Positions 1 through 11,784 of a stretch of DNA of 64,000 nt are shown here, one piece after another. The translations under genes and the position numbers were made by a program. Under the pieces are notes generated by a model, which did not search any database, had not been told where the DNA came from, and saw only the letters and a program-made list of their open reading frames with translations. Source of the stretch: Kitasatospora cinereorecta (GTDB lineage Bacteria > Actinomycetota > Actinomycetes > Streptomycetales > Streptomycetaceae). The DNA lies in the NCBI RefSeq assembly GCF_024172095.1, contig NZ_JAMZDX010000003.1:760001-824000 (forward strand), written 5' to 3'. How positions within the stretch are numbered: position 1 is the stretch's first letter; each line of letters opens with the position of its first letter.

Positions 1-202
1 ACGTTGACTATTCGGCACAGGAAGTGAACAGAGAGCGCTAGTACTGCTTCGGCGTGGAACGCGGATTCTGGGATCGACTGTGTCGGGCACGTTGTTGGGT
101 CCTGAGGGAACGGAAGTTGCCTCATGGAGTGCCGGTCCCATGCCTGTTCGGGTGGGTGTCTGGTCGTTGTTTGAGAACTGCACAGTGGACGCGAGCATCT
201 GT
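1..202 (+). other. 16S-23S internal transcribed spacer, 3' part
   Basis: This stretch precedes the 23S rRNA gene and holds no tRNA gene or credible reading frame, as is usual for Streptomyces rRNA operons. Bases 181-197 are perfectly complementary to 3312-3328, downstream of 23S, so the two form the 17-bp stem that brackets the 23S precursor and should be the RNase III processing site. The 16S gene itself lies to the left of the window. Confidence 0.8.
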
Positions 203-3310
<3,108 letters not shown>

Positions 3311-3377
3311 TTGCTCGCGTCCACTGTGTTGTTCTGAAACAACGACCGCCCTGCCGGCGGGTCGACAGTTTCATAGT

Positions 3378-3497
3378 GTTTCGGTGGTCATAGCGTGAGG
3401 GAAACGCCCGGTTACATTCCGAACCCGGAAGCTAAGCCTCACAGCGCCGATGGTACTGCAGGGGGGACCCTGTGGGAGAGTAGGACGCCGCCGAACA
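3378..3497 (+). rRNA. 5S ribosomal RNA
   Basis: A 120-nt 5S rRNA follows 23S after a 67-nt spacer. It begins with GTTTCGGTGGTCATAGCG, contains the conserved loop CCGAACCCGGAAGCTAAGCC, and ends with a 3' strand that pairs with the 5' strand. It is co-transcribed with 23S as the last gene of the operon, since a strong terminator follows immediately. Confidence 0.95.
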
Positions 3498-3510
3498 ATT
3501 CTTCAGAAAT

Positions 3511-3543
3511 AGCCCCTCCCGGGGAGACCGGGAGGGGCTTTTC
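3511..3543 (+). terminator. Rho-independent terminator of the rRNA operon
   Basis: A perfect GC-rich stem (AGCCCCTCCC and GGGAGGGGCT) with a short loop is followed by a short T run. It lies 13 nt after 5S and ends the rRNA operon. Confidence 0.9.
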
Positions 3544-3692
3544 GCATTTCCGGGCCTGTACCTCGTACCCGCCCCAAAGGTGGTCCTAGGTCCACCTCAA
3601 AGACGGGTGACACAGCCAGTGATTCCCCCTGGCGTTCCCGGAAGACTGTGGGAGCCGGCGGAGCGGTCCGCCCCGACAGTCAGGAGCACGCG

Positions 3693-5129
3693 GTGGCAGC
3701 GACCAGTCAGTTCGGTGGTCCCGGTGGGGGCAGGGCGGGCAAACCGTCGCTGACCGAGGGCATGGGGGTCCGTCTCCAGCAGTCGTTCGTCGCGGCCGGT
3801 CGGGCGGCGGCCGTCCTGGCGGGTGCGTTCGCCGGCGTCTTCGTGCCGGGCCTCGTCACGGTCCTCGCGGTGCTGTTCGTCGCCAAGCAGTACTGGTACG
3901 TCGATGCCCTGCCGCTGCTCGGCCTGTTGACCGCTGTCCTGGTCGGTGTTCCGACGGCGCTCTGGTGCGCGCGACGGTCCGCCCGGCTGACACGGTCGCA
4001 GGTCGGGCGCTGGTCGGGTGTTGCCCTGGAGCCGGGGTACATGCCGAGGCAAGCACTGGAGCAGGACGATCGCGGCCACTGGTGGACGGGGTACTCGTAC
4101 CACCGGGACCAGACCGTCGCCCGGCTGTTCGGCTACGTGCACTGGGCGGTGCGCGACCGGGCCACCCGGAACGAGGCGGCGTGGCTGGCGGCCAATCCGG
4201 TGGTGGCGGGTTCGCTGCTCGGGCCGCCGATGGTGCTGATGGTCGGGGGCGCCGGCTTCCTGCTGACCATGGGCGTGGACGAGCGCACCTACGGCGCGCT
4301 CTCCAGCGAGAACCCCCTCGGCTACCTCTTCTCCATCCTTCTCGGGGGCACCGCGCTGCTGGCCGGCCTGCTGGCGATGCCGTACGCAGTGCGGGCGCAC
4401 GGTGATGTGGCCTGCCGGGTGCTCGGTCGGGGTGTCCGTCCGAGCCACGCGCAGCTCAGCCGACGGGTCGAGGAGCTGACGGTGACGCGGGCGGATGCGG
4501 TGGACGCCCAGGCGGCCGAGCTGCGGCGGATCGAGCGCGACCTGCACGACGGTGCTCAGGCGCGGCTGGTCGCGATCGGGCTGACCCTGGGGACGATCGA
4601 GCACCTGATGGAGACCGACCAGCCCGCGGCGCGGGTGCTGCTGGCGGAGGCGCGGCAGTCCTCGGCCCAGGCCTTGCAGGAGCTGCGCGACCTGGTGCGC
4701 GGAATCCACCCGCCGGTGCTGGCCGAGCGGGGTCTGGCGGACGCGGTGCGGGAGCTGGCGTTGCGGAGCGCGGTGCCGACCGAGGTGACGGTGAGTCTGC
4801 CGGGCCGTCCGGAGGCGCCGATGGAGGCGGCGGCGTACTTCAGCGTGAGTGAGCTGCTGGCCAACGCGGGGAAGCACTCGGGTGCCGAGCAGGTCTGGGT
4901 GGACATCATGTTCCGGGCGGGCCTGCTGCGGGTGACGGTCACGGACGACGGCCGAGGCGGAGCCCACTTCGAGGGCGGTGGTGGGTTGCTGGGGATCGAG
5001 CGGCGGTTGGGTACCTTCGACGGTGTGCTCTCGCTGAGCAGCCCGCCGGGCGGGCCGACGACCATCACCATGGAGCTGCCGTGCGCGTTGTCCTCGCCGA
5101 GGATCTCTACCTCCTCCGAGAAGGGCTGA
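3693..5129 (+). CDS. NarL-type sensor histidine kinase
   Basis: Membrane sensor kinase of about 478 aa. The N-terminal half has roughly four hydrophobic segments (two near residues 25-80, two near 170-240) flanking the cytoplasmic-looking region common in Streptomyces sensor-domain kinases. A HisKA_3 dimerisation helix follows with the phospho-acceptor in RRIERDLHDGAQ (His285), then a HATPase domain with an N-box (ELLANAGKHS) and a G-box (DDGRGG...GLLGIERR). GTG 3693 is preferred because AGGAG lies 6 nt upstream; an in-frame GTG at 3648 has no good ribosome site. The gene overlaps the following response regulator by 49 bp in another frame, so the pair is probably translationally coupled. The stimulus is unknown. 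Confidence 0.88.
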   Translation: MAATSQFGGPGGGRAGKPSLTEGMGVRLQQSFVAAGRAAAVLAGAFAGVFVPGLVTVLAVLFVAKQYWYVDALPLLGLLTAVLVGVPTALWCARRSARLTRSQVGRWSGVALEPGYMPRQALEQDDRGHWWTGYSYHRDQTVARLFGYVHWAVRDRATRNEAAWLAANPVVAGSLLGPPMVLMVGGAGFLLTMGVDERTYGALSSENPLGYLFSILLGGTALLAGLLAMPYAVRAHGDVACRVLGRGVRPSHAQLSRRVEELTVTRADAVDAQAAELRRIERDLHDGAQARLVAIGLTLGTIEHLMETDQPAARVLLAEARQSSAQALQELRDLVRGIHPPVLAERGLADAVRELALRSAVPTEVTVSLPGRPEAPMEAAAYFSVSELLANAGKHSGAEQVWVDIMFRAGLLRVTVTDDGRGGAHFEGGGGLLGIERRLGTFDGVLSLSSPPGGPTTITMELPCALSSPRISTSSEKG

Positions 5130-5743
5130 CGCGGCTGCTGGAGGCGCACGGGTTCACCATCGCGGCAGCGGTCGAGACGGGTCCGGATCTGCTGTCGGCG
5201 CTGCTGGAGCACCGACCGGAGGTGGCGGTGGTGGACGTACGGTTGCCTCCGACCTTCACGGACGAGGGTCTTCAAGCGGCGCTGGCGGCACGCCGTCAGA
5301 TCCGCGGGCTCCCGGTGCTGGTGCTCTCGCAGCACGTGCAGCAGCTGTATGCGCGTGAGCTGCTGGCCGACGGCTCCGGCGGGGTGGGGTACCTGCTGAA
5401 GGACCGGGTGTTCAACGCGGGGCAGTTCATCGACGCGGTCCGCCGGGTCGCGGCCGGCGGAACGGCGATGGACCCGGACGTGATCGGCACGCTGCTGCAG
5501 AGCAGCGCGCGGGCCGAGCCGCTGCAGCGGTTGTCGCGGCGGGAGCGGGAGGTCTTGGGGCTGATGGCGGAGGGATGCTCCAACTCGGCCATCGCGGGCC
5601 GGTTGACGGTCAGCGACGGGGCGGTCGCCAAGCACATTGCCAATATCTTCACGAAGTTGGAGCTGGCGCCCGACGAGGACGCCAACCGCCGTGTCCTGGC
5701 AGTCCTGGCCTACCTCAACGGGTCGCCGACGACCTCCCGATAG
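5081..5743 (+). CDS. LuxR/NarL-family response regulator
   Basis: Partner of the overlapping kinase. The receiver domain (residues 1-120) has the acidic pocket (VLAED), the phospho-acceptor Asp52 (VAVVDVRLPP) and the conserved Lys (YLLKDRV). The C-terminal LuxR-type helix-turn-helix occupies about 150-210 (LSRREREVLGLMAEGCSN, followed by VSDGAVAKHIANIFTKL). Length (220 aa) is standard. Translation starts at a GTG inside the kinase gene, 6 nt after GGAG. It probably acts as a dimeric transcription factor; the sequence does not show its targets, though the promoter of the neighbouring membrane protein gene is one possibility. Confidence 0.92.
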   Translation: MRVVLAEDLYLLREGLTRLLEAHGFTIAAAVETGPDLLSALLEHRPEVAVVDVRLPPTFTDEGLQAALAARRQIRGLPVLVLSQHVQQLYARELLADGSGGVGYLLKDRVFNAGQFIDAVRRVAAGGTAMDPDVIGTLLQSSARAEPLQRLSRREREVLGLMAEGCSNSAIAGRLTVSDGAVAKHIANIFTKLELAPDEDANRRVLAVLAYLNGSPTTSR

Positions 5744-5944
5744 GCGCTCGAGCCGTCAGGCAGGGGAAATGGTTGAACGCTCGTGCGAGTAGTATCCGGT
5801 GGGCCGAGACGGTCCACAGCGCAGCTCTCCTGCGCCCGGCGGTGATCCCGCCCGGGCGGGAGAGCGGGTCGGAACTGGGCTCGGCGTCGACAGGTCGCGT
5901 TCGGCAGCAACGGCAGCAGCCGAGTCCCAGGGGTTGATCAACGA

Positions 5945-7537
5945 ATGGCACGTCCATCCCTTACCCGAGCCCACCGGGCCCTGCTGGGCGTGGTCGCCGC
6001 CGGCGCCTGCGTGATCTCGGGCATCGGCTTCGCCGGCTCGTACAACGCGGTGCGGGAGCTCGCGCTGCAGAAGGGCTTCGGCGCCTTCTCCTACGCGTTC
6101 CCGATCGGTGTCGACGCTGGCATCGTGGTGCTGCTGGCACTCGACCTGGTGCTGACCTGGCTGCGGATCCCGTTCCCGCTGCTGCGTCAGACCGCGTGGC
6201 TGCTGACGGCCGCGACGATCGCGTTCAACGCGGCGGCGTCCTGGGGCGACGCGCTCGGCATGGCGATGCACGCGGTCATCCCGGTGCTGTTCGTGGTCGT
6301 GGTCGAGGCGTCCCGGCACGCCGTGGGCCGGATCGCGGCGATCACCGCCGACCGGTACATGGAGTCGGTGCGTCTGATGCGCTGGGTGCTCTCCCCGGTG
6401 CCGACGTTCCGGCTGTGGCGCCGGATGAAGCTGTGGGAGCTCCGCTCGTACGACGAGACGGTGCGACTGGAGCAGAACCGGCTGGTCTACCGGGCCCAGC
6501 TCCGGTTCCGGTACGGGCGGGGTTGGCGCAGGTCGGCGCCGTTCCAGGCGCTGCTGCCGCTGAAGCTGGCCAAGTACGGCGTGCCGCTGGACCCGGGCAT
6601 CCTGGACCGGATCGACGGTCCGCTGGAGGCGAACCACGCGATGGCCGGTGCGGCGCTGGAGGCCGGCGGGCAGCAGGCGGTGTCGGCGGTGTCCGCCGCG
6701 GTGGCGGTGCCGACGCTGGCCAAGCTGGCCGCGGTGCGGCTGCGCGACGCGCAGGACCCGCAGGCGGCCGAGCCGGGGGTGGCGCACCCGGCGGCGGACG
6801 AGGTCAATGACGTGTGGACGTCGCGGGCCGTGCGGATGTCGGCGGAGCAGCCGTCGGGCGAGGAGTACGGCGCGCGGGTGCCGGGCCAGGCGTCCCCGTG
6901 GTTCAAGCCGCCGCGGGTCACTCGCCCGGGTGCGGCGCCGGTCGCCCCGGCCCAGAGCCCTCGCCCCCAGCAGTCTCAGCAGTCCCGTCAGAGCCAGCAG
7001 GCCCAGCTGCCCCGCCAGGCGCGCCCGGCCCAGCAGGAGCTGCAGGACCAGCAGGCTCAGCAGCGGCGGATAGCCCAGATGGTGCAGGAGCAGCAGCGCC
7101 GGATGCCGGAGCCGCCGCTGGGCGCGGTGGACGAGGTGGAGGCGGAGCCGATCCTGATCGGTCACCGGCCGATGAGGCTGGACGGCGAGATGACGATGGA
7201 GCAGGAGTTCCCGCTCCCGTCGTCGCAGGCCGCGCACGCGGAGCCGCTGCCGTTCGACGGGGCTGAGGGCGTCGACGGTGCGGATGACGCGGGTCAGGAC
7301 GCTGCGGGCGGTCGGCGCGGTTCGGCCGAGCCGCTGGATCTGGACCTCTGCTACGACGCGCTGATCGGCTACATCGACACCTACGACCACCACCCGACCC
7401 CGGAGATCTTCGCCGAGTACCTGACCCACGAGGTGGGCATGGTCGGCTCCCGTCCGAACGGCTCGGTGGGTCCGCGTGACCTGGAGAGCGTCTGGACGAA
7501 GCTGCAGGATCGTTACGTCACCTCGGGCCGCGACTGA
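5945..7537 (+). CDS. DUF2637 membrane protein with Gln-rich linker
   Basis: A 530-aa protein of unknown function. The N-terminal 130 residues contain four hydrophobic helices and match the DUF2637 (SpdB-like) membrane domain, a family found on actinobacterial conjugative plasmids and chromosomes. A basic cytoplasmic region (about 140-220) follows, then a Pro/Gln-rich low-complexity linker (about 320-385). A compact C-terminal domain (about 455-530, DLDLCYDALIGYI...) could bind DNA or a partner. The gene stands alone, 201 nt after the response regulator. SpdB proteins help spread plasmids between hyphae, but a plain chromosomal copy need not do so; this is inference. The ATG start has no convincing Shine-Dalgarno sequence. 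Confidence 0.7.
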   Translation: MARPSLTRAHRALLGVVAAGACVISGIGFAGSYNAVRELALQKGFGAFSYAFPIGVDAGIVVLLALDLVLTWLRIPFPLLRQTAWLLTAATIAFNAAASWGDALGMAMHAVIPVLFVVVVEASRHAVGRIAAITADRYMESVRLMRWVLSPVPTFRLWRRMKLWELRSYDETVRLEQNRLVYRAQLRFRYGRGWRRSAPFQALLPLKLAKYGVPLDPGILDRIDGPLEANHAMAGAALEAGGQQAVSAVSAAVAVPTLAKLAAVRLRDAQDPQAAEPGVAHPAADEVNDVWTSRAVRMSAEQPSGEEYGARVPGQASPWFKPPRVTRPGAAPVAPAQSPRPQQSQQSRQSQQAQLPRQARPAQQELQDQQAQQRRIAQMVQEQQRRMPEPPLGAVDEVEAEPILIGHRPMRLDGEMTMEQEFPLPSSQAAHAEPLPFDGAEGVDGADDAGQDAAGGRRGSAEPLDLDLCYDALIGYIDTYDHHPTPEIFAEYLTHEVGMVGSRPNGSVGPRDLESVWTKLQDRYVTSGRD

Positions 7538-7595
7538 GCGAGTCCCACAGCCGGGCAGTCATTGACGGGCCCGGCGCGGCGCCACTACCTTCACA

Positions 7596-7610
7596 TCAAC
7601 AATTTGTTGA
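7596..7610. promoter_or_regulatory. Perfect palindromic operator candidate upstream of the aldolase gene
   Basis: TCAACAA-T-TTGTTGA is a perfect 7-bp inverted repeat with one central base, ending 27 nt before the aldolase start codon. It is AT-rich in a very GC-rich background. Size and symmetry suit an IclR-, GntR- or TetR-type repressor. An IclR-family regulator such as the allantoin repressor AllR would fit a glyoxylate-related aldolase, but that assignment is inferred. Confidence 0.5.
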
Positions 7611-7637
7611 ACGGTATGCCGCGGTGGAGGAGTCGGG

Positions 7638-8927
7638 ATGGCGCAGGCCCAGGTGGACGGTAGCAAGCCCGAGGACGGGGCGTCCTTCTCGTCCGCCGCT
7701 CGGGCCGCGGTGGAGGCGCTGCTGGCCCCGGTCGACGCCGACCTGGCCCGCCGCTACCCGGGCGAGCCCGGGACCCGGCAGCCGGTGCACACGGTCTACG
7801 TCCCGGCCGACGCCTTCGACGCGGACACCGTCCGCAGCTGGGGCAGCCAGGCGTTGGAGGCGTTCGACACCCACGCCGCCACGCCGGAGCAGCTCGCCGC
7901 CGCGCTGGGCGTGCCCGCCGACGCGCTGCTGGCCGACGTCCACGCCCGGGTGCGCGCCAAGCTGGAGCGCGAGCCGATCGAGGACCTGCGCATCGACTTC
8001 GAGGACGGCTACGGCCCCCGTCCGGACGCCGAGGAGGACGCGGCCGCCGAGCGCGCCGCCCGTCTGGTGGCCGCCGCGGTGGCCGACGGGACGGCGCCGC
8101 CGTACATCGGCCTCCGGATCAAGTGCATGGAGGCGGCGGTCCGCGACCGCGGCATCCGCACCCTGGAGCTCTTCCTGGCGACCCTGCTGGCCGAGGGGAG
8201 CCTGCCGGACGGCCTGGTCCTCACCCTGCCCAAGGTGACCTACGCCGAGCAGGTCACCGCGCTGGTGCGTCTGCTGGACGACTTCGAGCAGCGGGCCGGC
8301 CTGCCGGCGAAGCGGATCGGCTTCGAGATCCAGATCGAGACCACCCAGGCGATCCTCGGCCCGGACGGCCGCGCCACCGTGGCCCGGATGATCGAGGCCG
8401 CCGAGGGCCGGGCCACCGGTCTGCACTACGGCACCTTCGACTACAGCGCGGCCTGCGGCGTCAGCGCCGCCTACCAGTCGATGGACCACCCGGTCGCCGA
8501 CCACGCCAAGGCCGTGATGCAGGTCGCCGCCGCGGGCACCGGGGTGCGCCTGTCCGACGGTTCGACCAACGTCATCCCGACCGGTCCGACCGAGCAGGTG
8601 CACGCGGCCTGGAAGCTCCACCACGGGCTGGTCCGCCGCTCGCTGGTCCGTGCCTACTACCAGGGCTGGGACATGCACCCGGCCCACCTGCCCACCCGTT
8701 ACGTCGCGGTGTACTCCTTCTACCGCGAGGGCCTGCAGGCCGCCGCCGCTCGCCTGGCGGCGTACGTGGCCAAGGCCGGCGGTGACGTGATGGACGAGCC
8801 GGCCACCGCCCGGGCGCTGAGCGGCTACGTGCTGCGCGGCCTGGACTGCGGCGCGGTCGACCTGGCCGAGGTCACCGGGCTCACCGGCCTGGACCGCGCC
8901 CGCCTGGACGAGCTGGCCAGCCGCTGA
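7638..8927 (+). CDS. HpcH/HpaI-type aldolase (DUF6986 family)
   Basis: A 429-aa TIM-barrel protein related to the citrate lyase beta / HpcH-HpaI aldolases, which cleave or form C-C bonds in 2-oxo acids or acyl-CoA using a divalent metal. Visible signatures are the acidic strand LRIDFEDGYG (about 117-127), the metal-binding glutamate strand IGFEIQIETTQAI (about 230-243), and LHYGTFDYSAACG near 265. The substrate cannot be read from sequence. In actinomycetes, relatives occur near glyoxylate, malate synthase or allantoin genes, so a role in purine-derived carbon metabolism is possible. A strong GGAGGAG site precedes the ATG. The gene is monocistronic and probably controlled through the palindrome just upstream. 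Confidence 0.75.
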   Translation: MAQAQVDGSKPEDGASFSSAARAAVEALLAPVDADLARRYPGEPGTRQPVHTVYVPADAFDADTVRSWGSQALEAFDTHAATPEQLAAALGVPADALLADVHARVRAKLEREPIEDLRIDFEDGYGPRPDAEEDAAAERAARLVAAAVADGTAPPYIGLRIKCMEAAVRDRGIRTLELFLATLLAEGSLPDGLVLTLPKVTYAEQVTALVRLLDDFEQRAGLPAKRIGFEIQIETTQAILGPDGRATVARMIEAAEGRATGLHYGTFDYSAACGVSAAYQSMDHPVADHAKAVMQVAAAGTGVRLSDGSTNVIPTGPTEQVHAAWKLHHGLVRRSLVRAYYQGWDMHPAHLPTRYVAVYSFYREGLQAAAARLAAYVAKAGGDVMDEPATARALSGYVLRGLDCGAVDLAEVTGLTGLDRARLDELASR

Positions 8928-9015
8928 CCGACCCGCCGACCTACCTGCCGACCGGCCGTTGACCGACCCGCCGACCGGCGCCGGGACGCGGCGCCGGCGG
9001 CGTTAGGGTGGCGGG

Positions 9016-9642
9016 GTGTACCTGACCATCCGGCGCCCCCTCTCGCACGAGATCGAGATCAAGAAGTCGCGGTTCATCTGCCACCTGGCCCGGGTCTCCG
9101 ACGAGGAGGAGGCGCAGGCGTTCATCGCCTCGGTCCGCAAGCAGTACTGGGACGCCCGGCACAACTGCACCGCCTTCGTGGTCGGCGACGACCAGCGGCG
9201 CGAGCGCTCCAGCGACGACGGCGAGCCCGGCGGGACCGCCGGGGTGCCGATGCTGGAGGTGCTGCGCCGCCGCGGGGTGACCGACACGGTCGCGGTGGTC
9301 ACCCGCTACTTCGGCGGCATCAAACTGGGCGCGGGCGGCCTGGTCCGGGCGTACGGCGGCGCGGTCTCCGAGGCGCTGGACGAGGCCGGCCTGCTGGAGC
9401 GGAGGCCGGTGGCGCTGCTGGCGGTCTCCACCGACCACACCAGGGCGGGCCGGCTGGAGAACGACCTGCGGGCCGCCGGGTACGCGGTGAACGGCATGGC
9501 GTACGAGCCGGACGGGGTGCGGATCGAGGTCGGCGTACCGGAGCCGGAAGTGACGGGATTTCACACCTGGCTGGCCGAGGCCACCGGCGGCGGCGCGCAG
9601 GCGGTGGCGGCGGGCCGGACCTTCGTCGAGGTCCCGGTCTGA
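9016..9642 (+). CDS. YigZ/IMPACT-family protein
   Basis: A 208-aa member of the YigZ / UPF0029 family, related to the N-terminal domain of eukaryotic IMPACT. The hallmark motif YFGGIKLGAGGLVRAYGGAV is present near residues 97-116, with the preceding DGEPGGTAGVPML segment. Members fold like ribosomal S5 domain 2 and are thought to contact ribosomes or nucleic acid; the biochemical role is unsettled. The start is a GTG with a weak ribosome site (GGCGGG). The upstream gap is short and rich in repeated CCGACC blocks. Downstream lies a hairpin-rich region before the accessory cassette. Confidence 0.88.
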   Translation: MYLTIRRPLSHEIEIKKSRFICHLARVSDEEEAQAFIASVRKQYWDARHNCTAFVVGDDQRRERSSDDGEPGGTAGVPMLEVLRRRGVTDTVAVVTRYFGGIKLGAGGLVRAYGGAVSEALDEAGLLERRPVALLAVSTDHTRAGRLENDLRAAGYAVNGMAYEPDGVRIEVGVPEPEVTGFHTWLAEATGGGAQAVAAGRTFVEVPV

Positions 9643-9694
9643 CACCGTCCCGCAGCAGGTGGGCGGCGCCCGGTCGGCAGGCAAGAACTTCGCC

Positions 9695-9762
9695 CGAGTA
9701 ACACTCGAACGAATGAACAGCGCCCGGAGTCGGAACTTCCACTCCGGGCTGATTCGTCATTC
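9695..9762 (+). other. Nested inverted repeats after yigZ and before the accessory cassette
   Basis: A strong hairpin, GCCCGGAGT / ACTCCGGGC (9722-9730 and 9741-9749, loop of 10), is flanked by a second short pair, GAATGA / TCATTC (near 9711 and 9757), and preceded by CGAGT-AAC-ACTCG (9695-9707). There is no T run after the hairpin, so it could be a factor-dependent terminator of the yigZ gene or a regulatory leader of the next gene. Confidence 0.5.
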
Positions 9763-9828
9763 CCCACAAGAACCCGACCCAGATGGAGGACTTCAGGCCC
9801 CACCGCCGCGCCACGGGAGGTATCGAGC

Positions 9829-11643
9829 ATGACAACCGACCACACCCCGCCGCCCTACCGGATGACGGCCGCCACACCACGGCCGCACCGCGACACGCTC
9901 TCCCTGGTGGACGAGCTCCTGGCCGCCTGGCTCAAACAGGAGGGCCACGAGGAGCCGCCACCCCCAGCGGCGGACGCCCCGCCCGAGCGCCTCCGACTCG
10001 GCGAGCGCATCCTGCTCGACCGCGACTCCGGTCCCCTGACCACGAGCCTCGCGTCGGTCACACCCGCACCGCCCGCACTTCCGGTACAGCCGACACCGCT
10101 CGCATCTACCGCATCGACCGCCACCTCCGATGCCCTGGCGGCCCGTTTCAGCCGCCGTCGGCTGCGCACCCCCGCCCCGCACGGCACCGCCCAGCTGACC
10201 GTGACCGTCGCGTCCGAGCATGCCGACGGCCCCTCACTGGTCCGCCTGGAGGCCGAACACCTGCCCGCCGGCCAGGGCGTCCGGACGGCCGGCCGGGTCC
10301 ACGTCCCCGAACTCGCCCACACCCTGCTGCCCCTGCTGGACGCCGCCGACGGCCCGGTCCTGCTCTCCACCGTCCCGCAGACCGTCCGGCCCGAGGATGT
10401 GGACGACCTGATCGACGAACTCTGCGACCCGGCGCGCCGGCTGCCGGTGGTGGTCGCCAGCGTCCCGCCGGCCGTGCCGGTGGAGACCTGGGCGGCCGAG
10501 GTCCTCCACCCGCTGCTGCGCCAACTGCCGGGCCTGGCCTCGCTCTACGTCCTCGGCCACACCGCGCTGCCCCGCTTCAACCTGGCGCTGGAGTACCACA
10601 AGGTCTACGGCGGCGCGGTCCGCACCTACCTGCCGGAGGTCGACCCGGCGTCCCGGTACGACAGCGTGCGCCACCCCGTGCTGCCCCGGCAGCGGATCGA
10701 CGAGGACGTCCGCCGGGCCGCCGCCCTGCTGGCCCGCGAGCCGCGCCGGATCGCTGCCGAACTCCCGCTGCCCGCACTGCTGGCCGCCGTCCCGGTACTC
10801 CAGCTCCCGCCCGAGGCCCGGCGGCATCCGGCCGAGGGCCGTCGGCCGCACCCCGCGGCCGTGCCGCGGGAGGCCGCCGACACCCTCCGGTCGGCAGCGG
10901 ACGGGTACGAGTGCACGGAGCTCGACCGCCGCGAGCGGCAGGCCAGGGCGGACGAGCTCCAACGGGCCCACCGCAGCCTCCACCGCGCCCGCCGCCGGGA
11001 GGTCCGGCTGCTGGCCGAGACGGACGAGCAGTACGCGGCGCTGCGCCACGTCAGCGCCCAGGTCCGGGTGCTGACCGGCCGGCTGCGGACGGTCGCCGGA
11101 GCGGATGCGGTCGACCTCGCCGGGCTGACCGCCGAGGCGCTGGCGGACGAGGGCTCGGCACCCGGCAGCTTCAACGAACTGGTCGGACGCTTCACCGAGT
11201 TCCCGCTGCTCGAATTCACCGGCGACAGCAAGGAGACCCTGGCGCTGGACGGCCAGTGCGACGGCGTCGGCTGGGCCCGGCTGACCTGGGAGGGCCTGAC
11301 GGCGCTCCAGGAGTACGCGGCCGCCGCGGTCCGCGGCGAGGCGGGCGGCGATTTCAAGCAGTGGTGCGAGCACACCCCGCCGGGCTGTCACCGCTTCCCG
11401 CCGCGCAAGGCGGTGCGCGGCGAGTCCCGGACGGTCACCAGCCACGCCAAGTGGAAGCGGCAGCGGATGCTGCCCGTCCCCGCCTGCGTGGATTCCTCCC
11501 GGCGGGCCTTCATGGGAGCGCACCTGCGGATCGGCGGCGGCGGCACCGCCCCGCGTGTCCACTACCTCGACGACTGCTCCGGCAGCGGCCGGATCTACGT
11601 CGGCTACATTGGCCTGCACCTGAGCAACACCCGTACCAACTGA
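9829..11643 (+). CDS. Uncharacterised 604-aa coiled-coil protein, first gene of accessory cassette
   Basis: I do not recognise a named family. Reading the protein gives an N-terminal helix (VDELLAAWLKQE), a disordered Pro/Ala-rich part to about residue 100, and an alpha/beta region (about 115-290) ending in GGAVRTYLPEVDP and a conserved-looking HPVLPRQRI. A long charged coiled coil runs from about 365 to 430, and a C-terminal globular domain from about 455 to 604 (FPLLEFTGDSKETL near its start; two Cys in WCEHTPPGC; YLDDCSGSGRIYVGYIG near the end). I recall similar C-terminal domains in other Streptomyces hypothetical proteins, some next to defence-like genes, but this is memory only. No catalytic motif is obvious. 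The next gene also carries a coiled coil, suggesting a complex. ATG start; ribosome site GGGAGG about 10 nt upstream. Confidence 0.75.
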   Translation: MTTDHTPPPYRMTAATPRPHRDTLSLVDELLAAWLKQEGHEEPPPPAADAPPERLRLGERILLDRDSGPLTTSLASVTPAPPALPVQPTPLASTASTATSDALAARFSRRRLRTPAPHGTAQLTVTVASEHADGPSLVRLEAEHLPAGQGVRTAGRVHVPELAHTLLPLLDAADGPVLLSTVPQTVRPEDVDDLIDELCDPARRLPVVVASVPPAVPVETWAAEVLHPLLRQLPGLASLYVLGHTALPRFNLALEYHKVYGGAVRTYLPEVDPASRYDSVRHPVLPRQRIDEDVRRAAALLAREPRRIAAELPLPALLAAVPVLQLPPEARRHPAEGRRPHPAAVPREAADTLRSAADGYECTELDRRERQARADELQRAHRSLHRARRREVRLLAETDEQYAALRHVSAQVRVLTGRLRTVAGADAVDLAGLTAEALADEGSAPGSFNELVGRFTEFPLLEFTGDSKETLALDGQCDGVGWARLTWEGLTALQEYAAAAVRGEAGGDFKQWCEHTPPGCHRFPPRKAVRGESRTVTSHAKWKRQRMLPVPACVDSSRRAFMGAHLRIGGGGTAPRVHYLDDCSGSGRIYVGYIGLHLSNTRTN

Positions 11644-11784
11644 GGAGGCTGACCAACTGTCCGGCTTGGCTGACCCGGGTCGGCCGCACGGGGGACAATG
11701 CTGCACGGGGCCGCCGCGCGCGGACCGCGGACGACCGCGCGGCCCCGCCGACCAGCGCCGGACGAGCAGGGGGAGCGACCGCCG

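Noticed and set aside
1..202. tRNA genes in the rRNA spacer
   Set aside because: No cloverleaf or T-loop sequence was seen, and streptomycete spacers normally have none.
11644..11784. A promoter between the first two cassette genes (TTGGCT and GACAAT)
   Set aside because: The spacing, about 21 nt, is too long for a convincing promoter.
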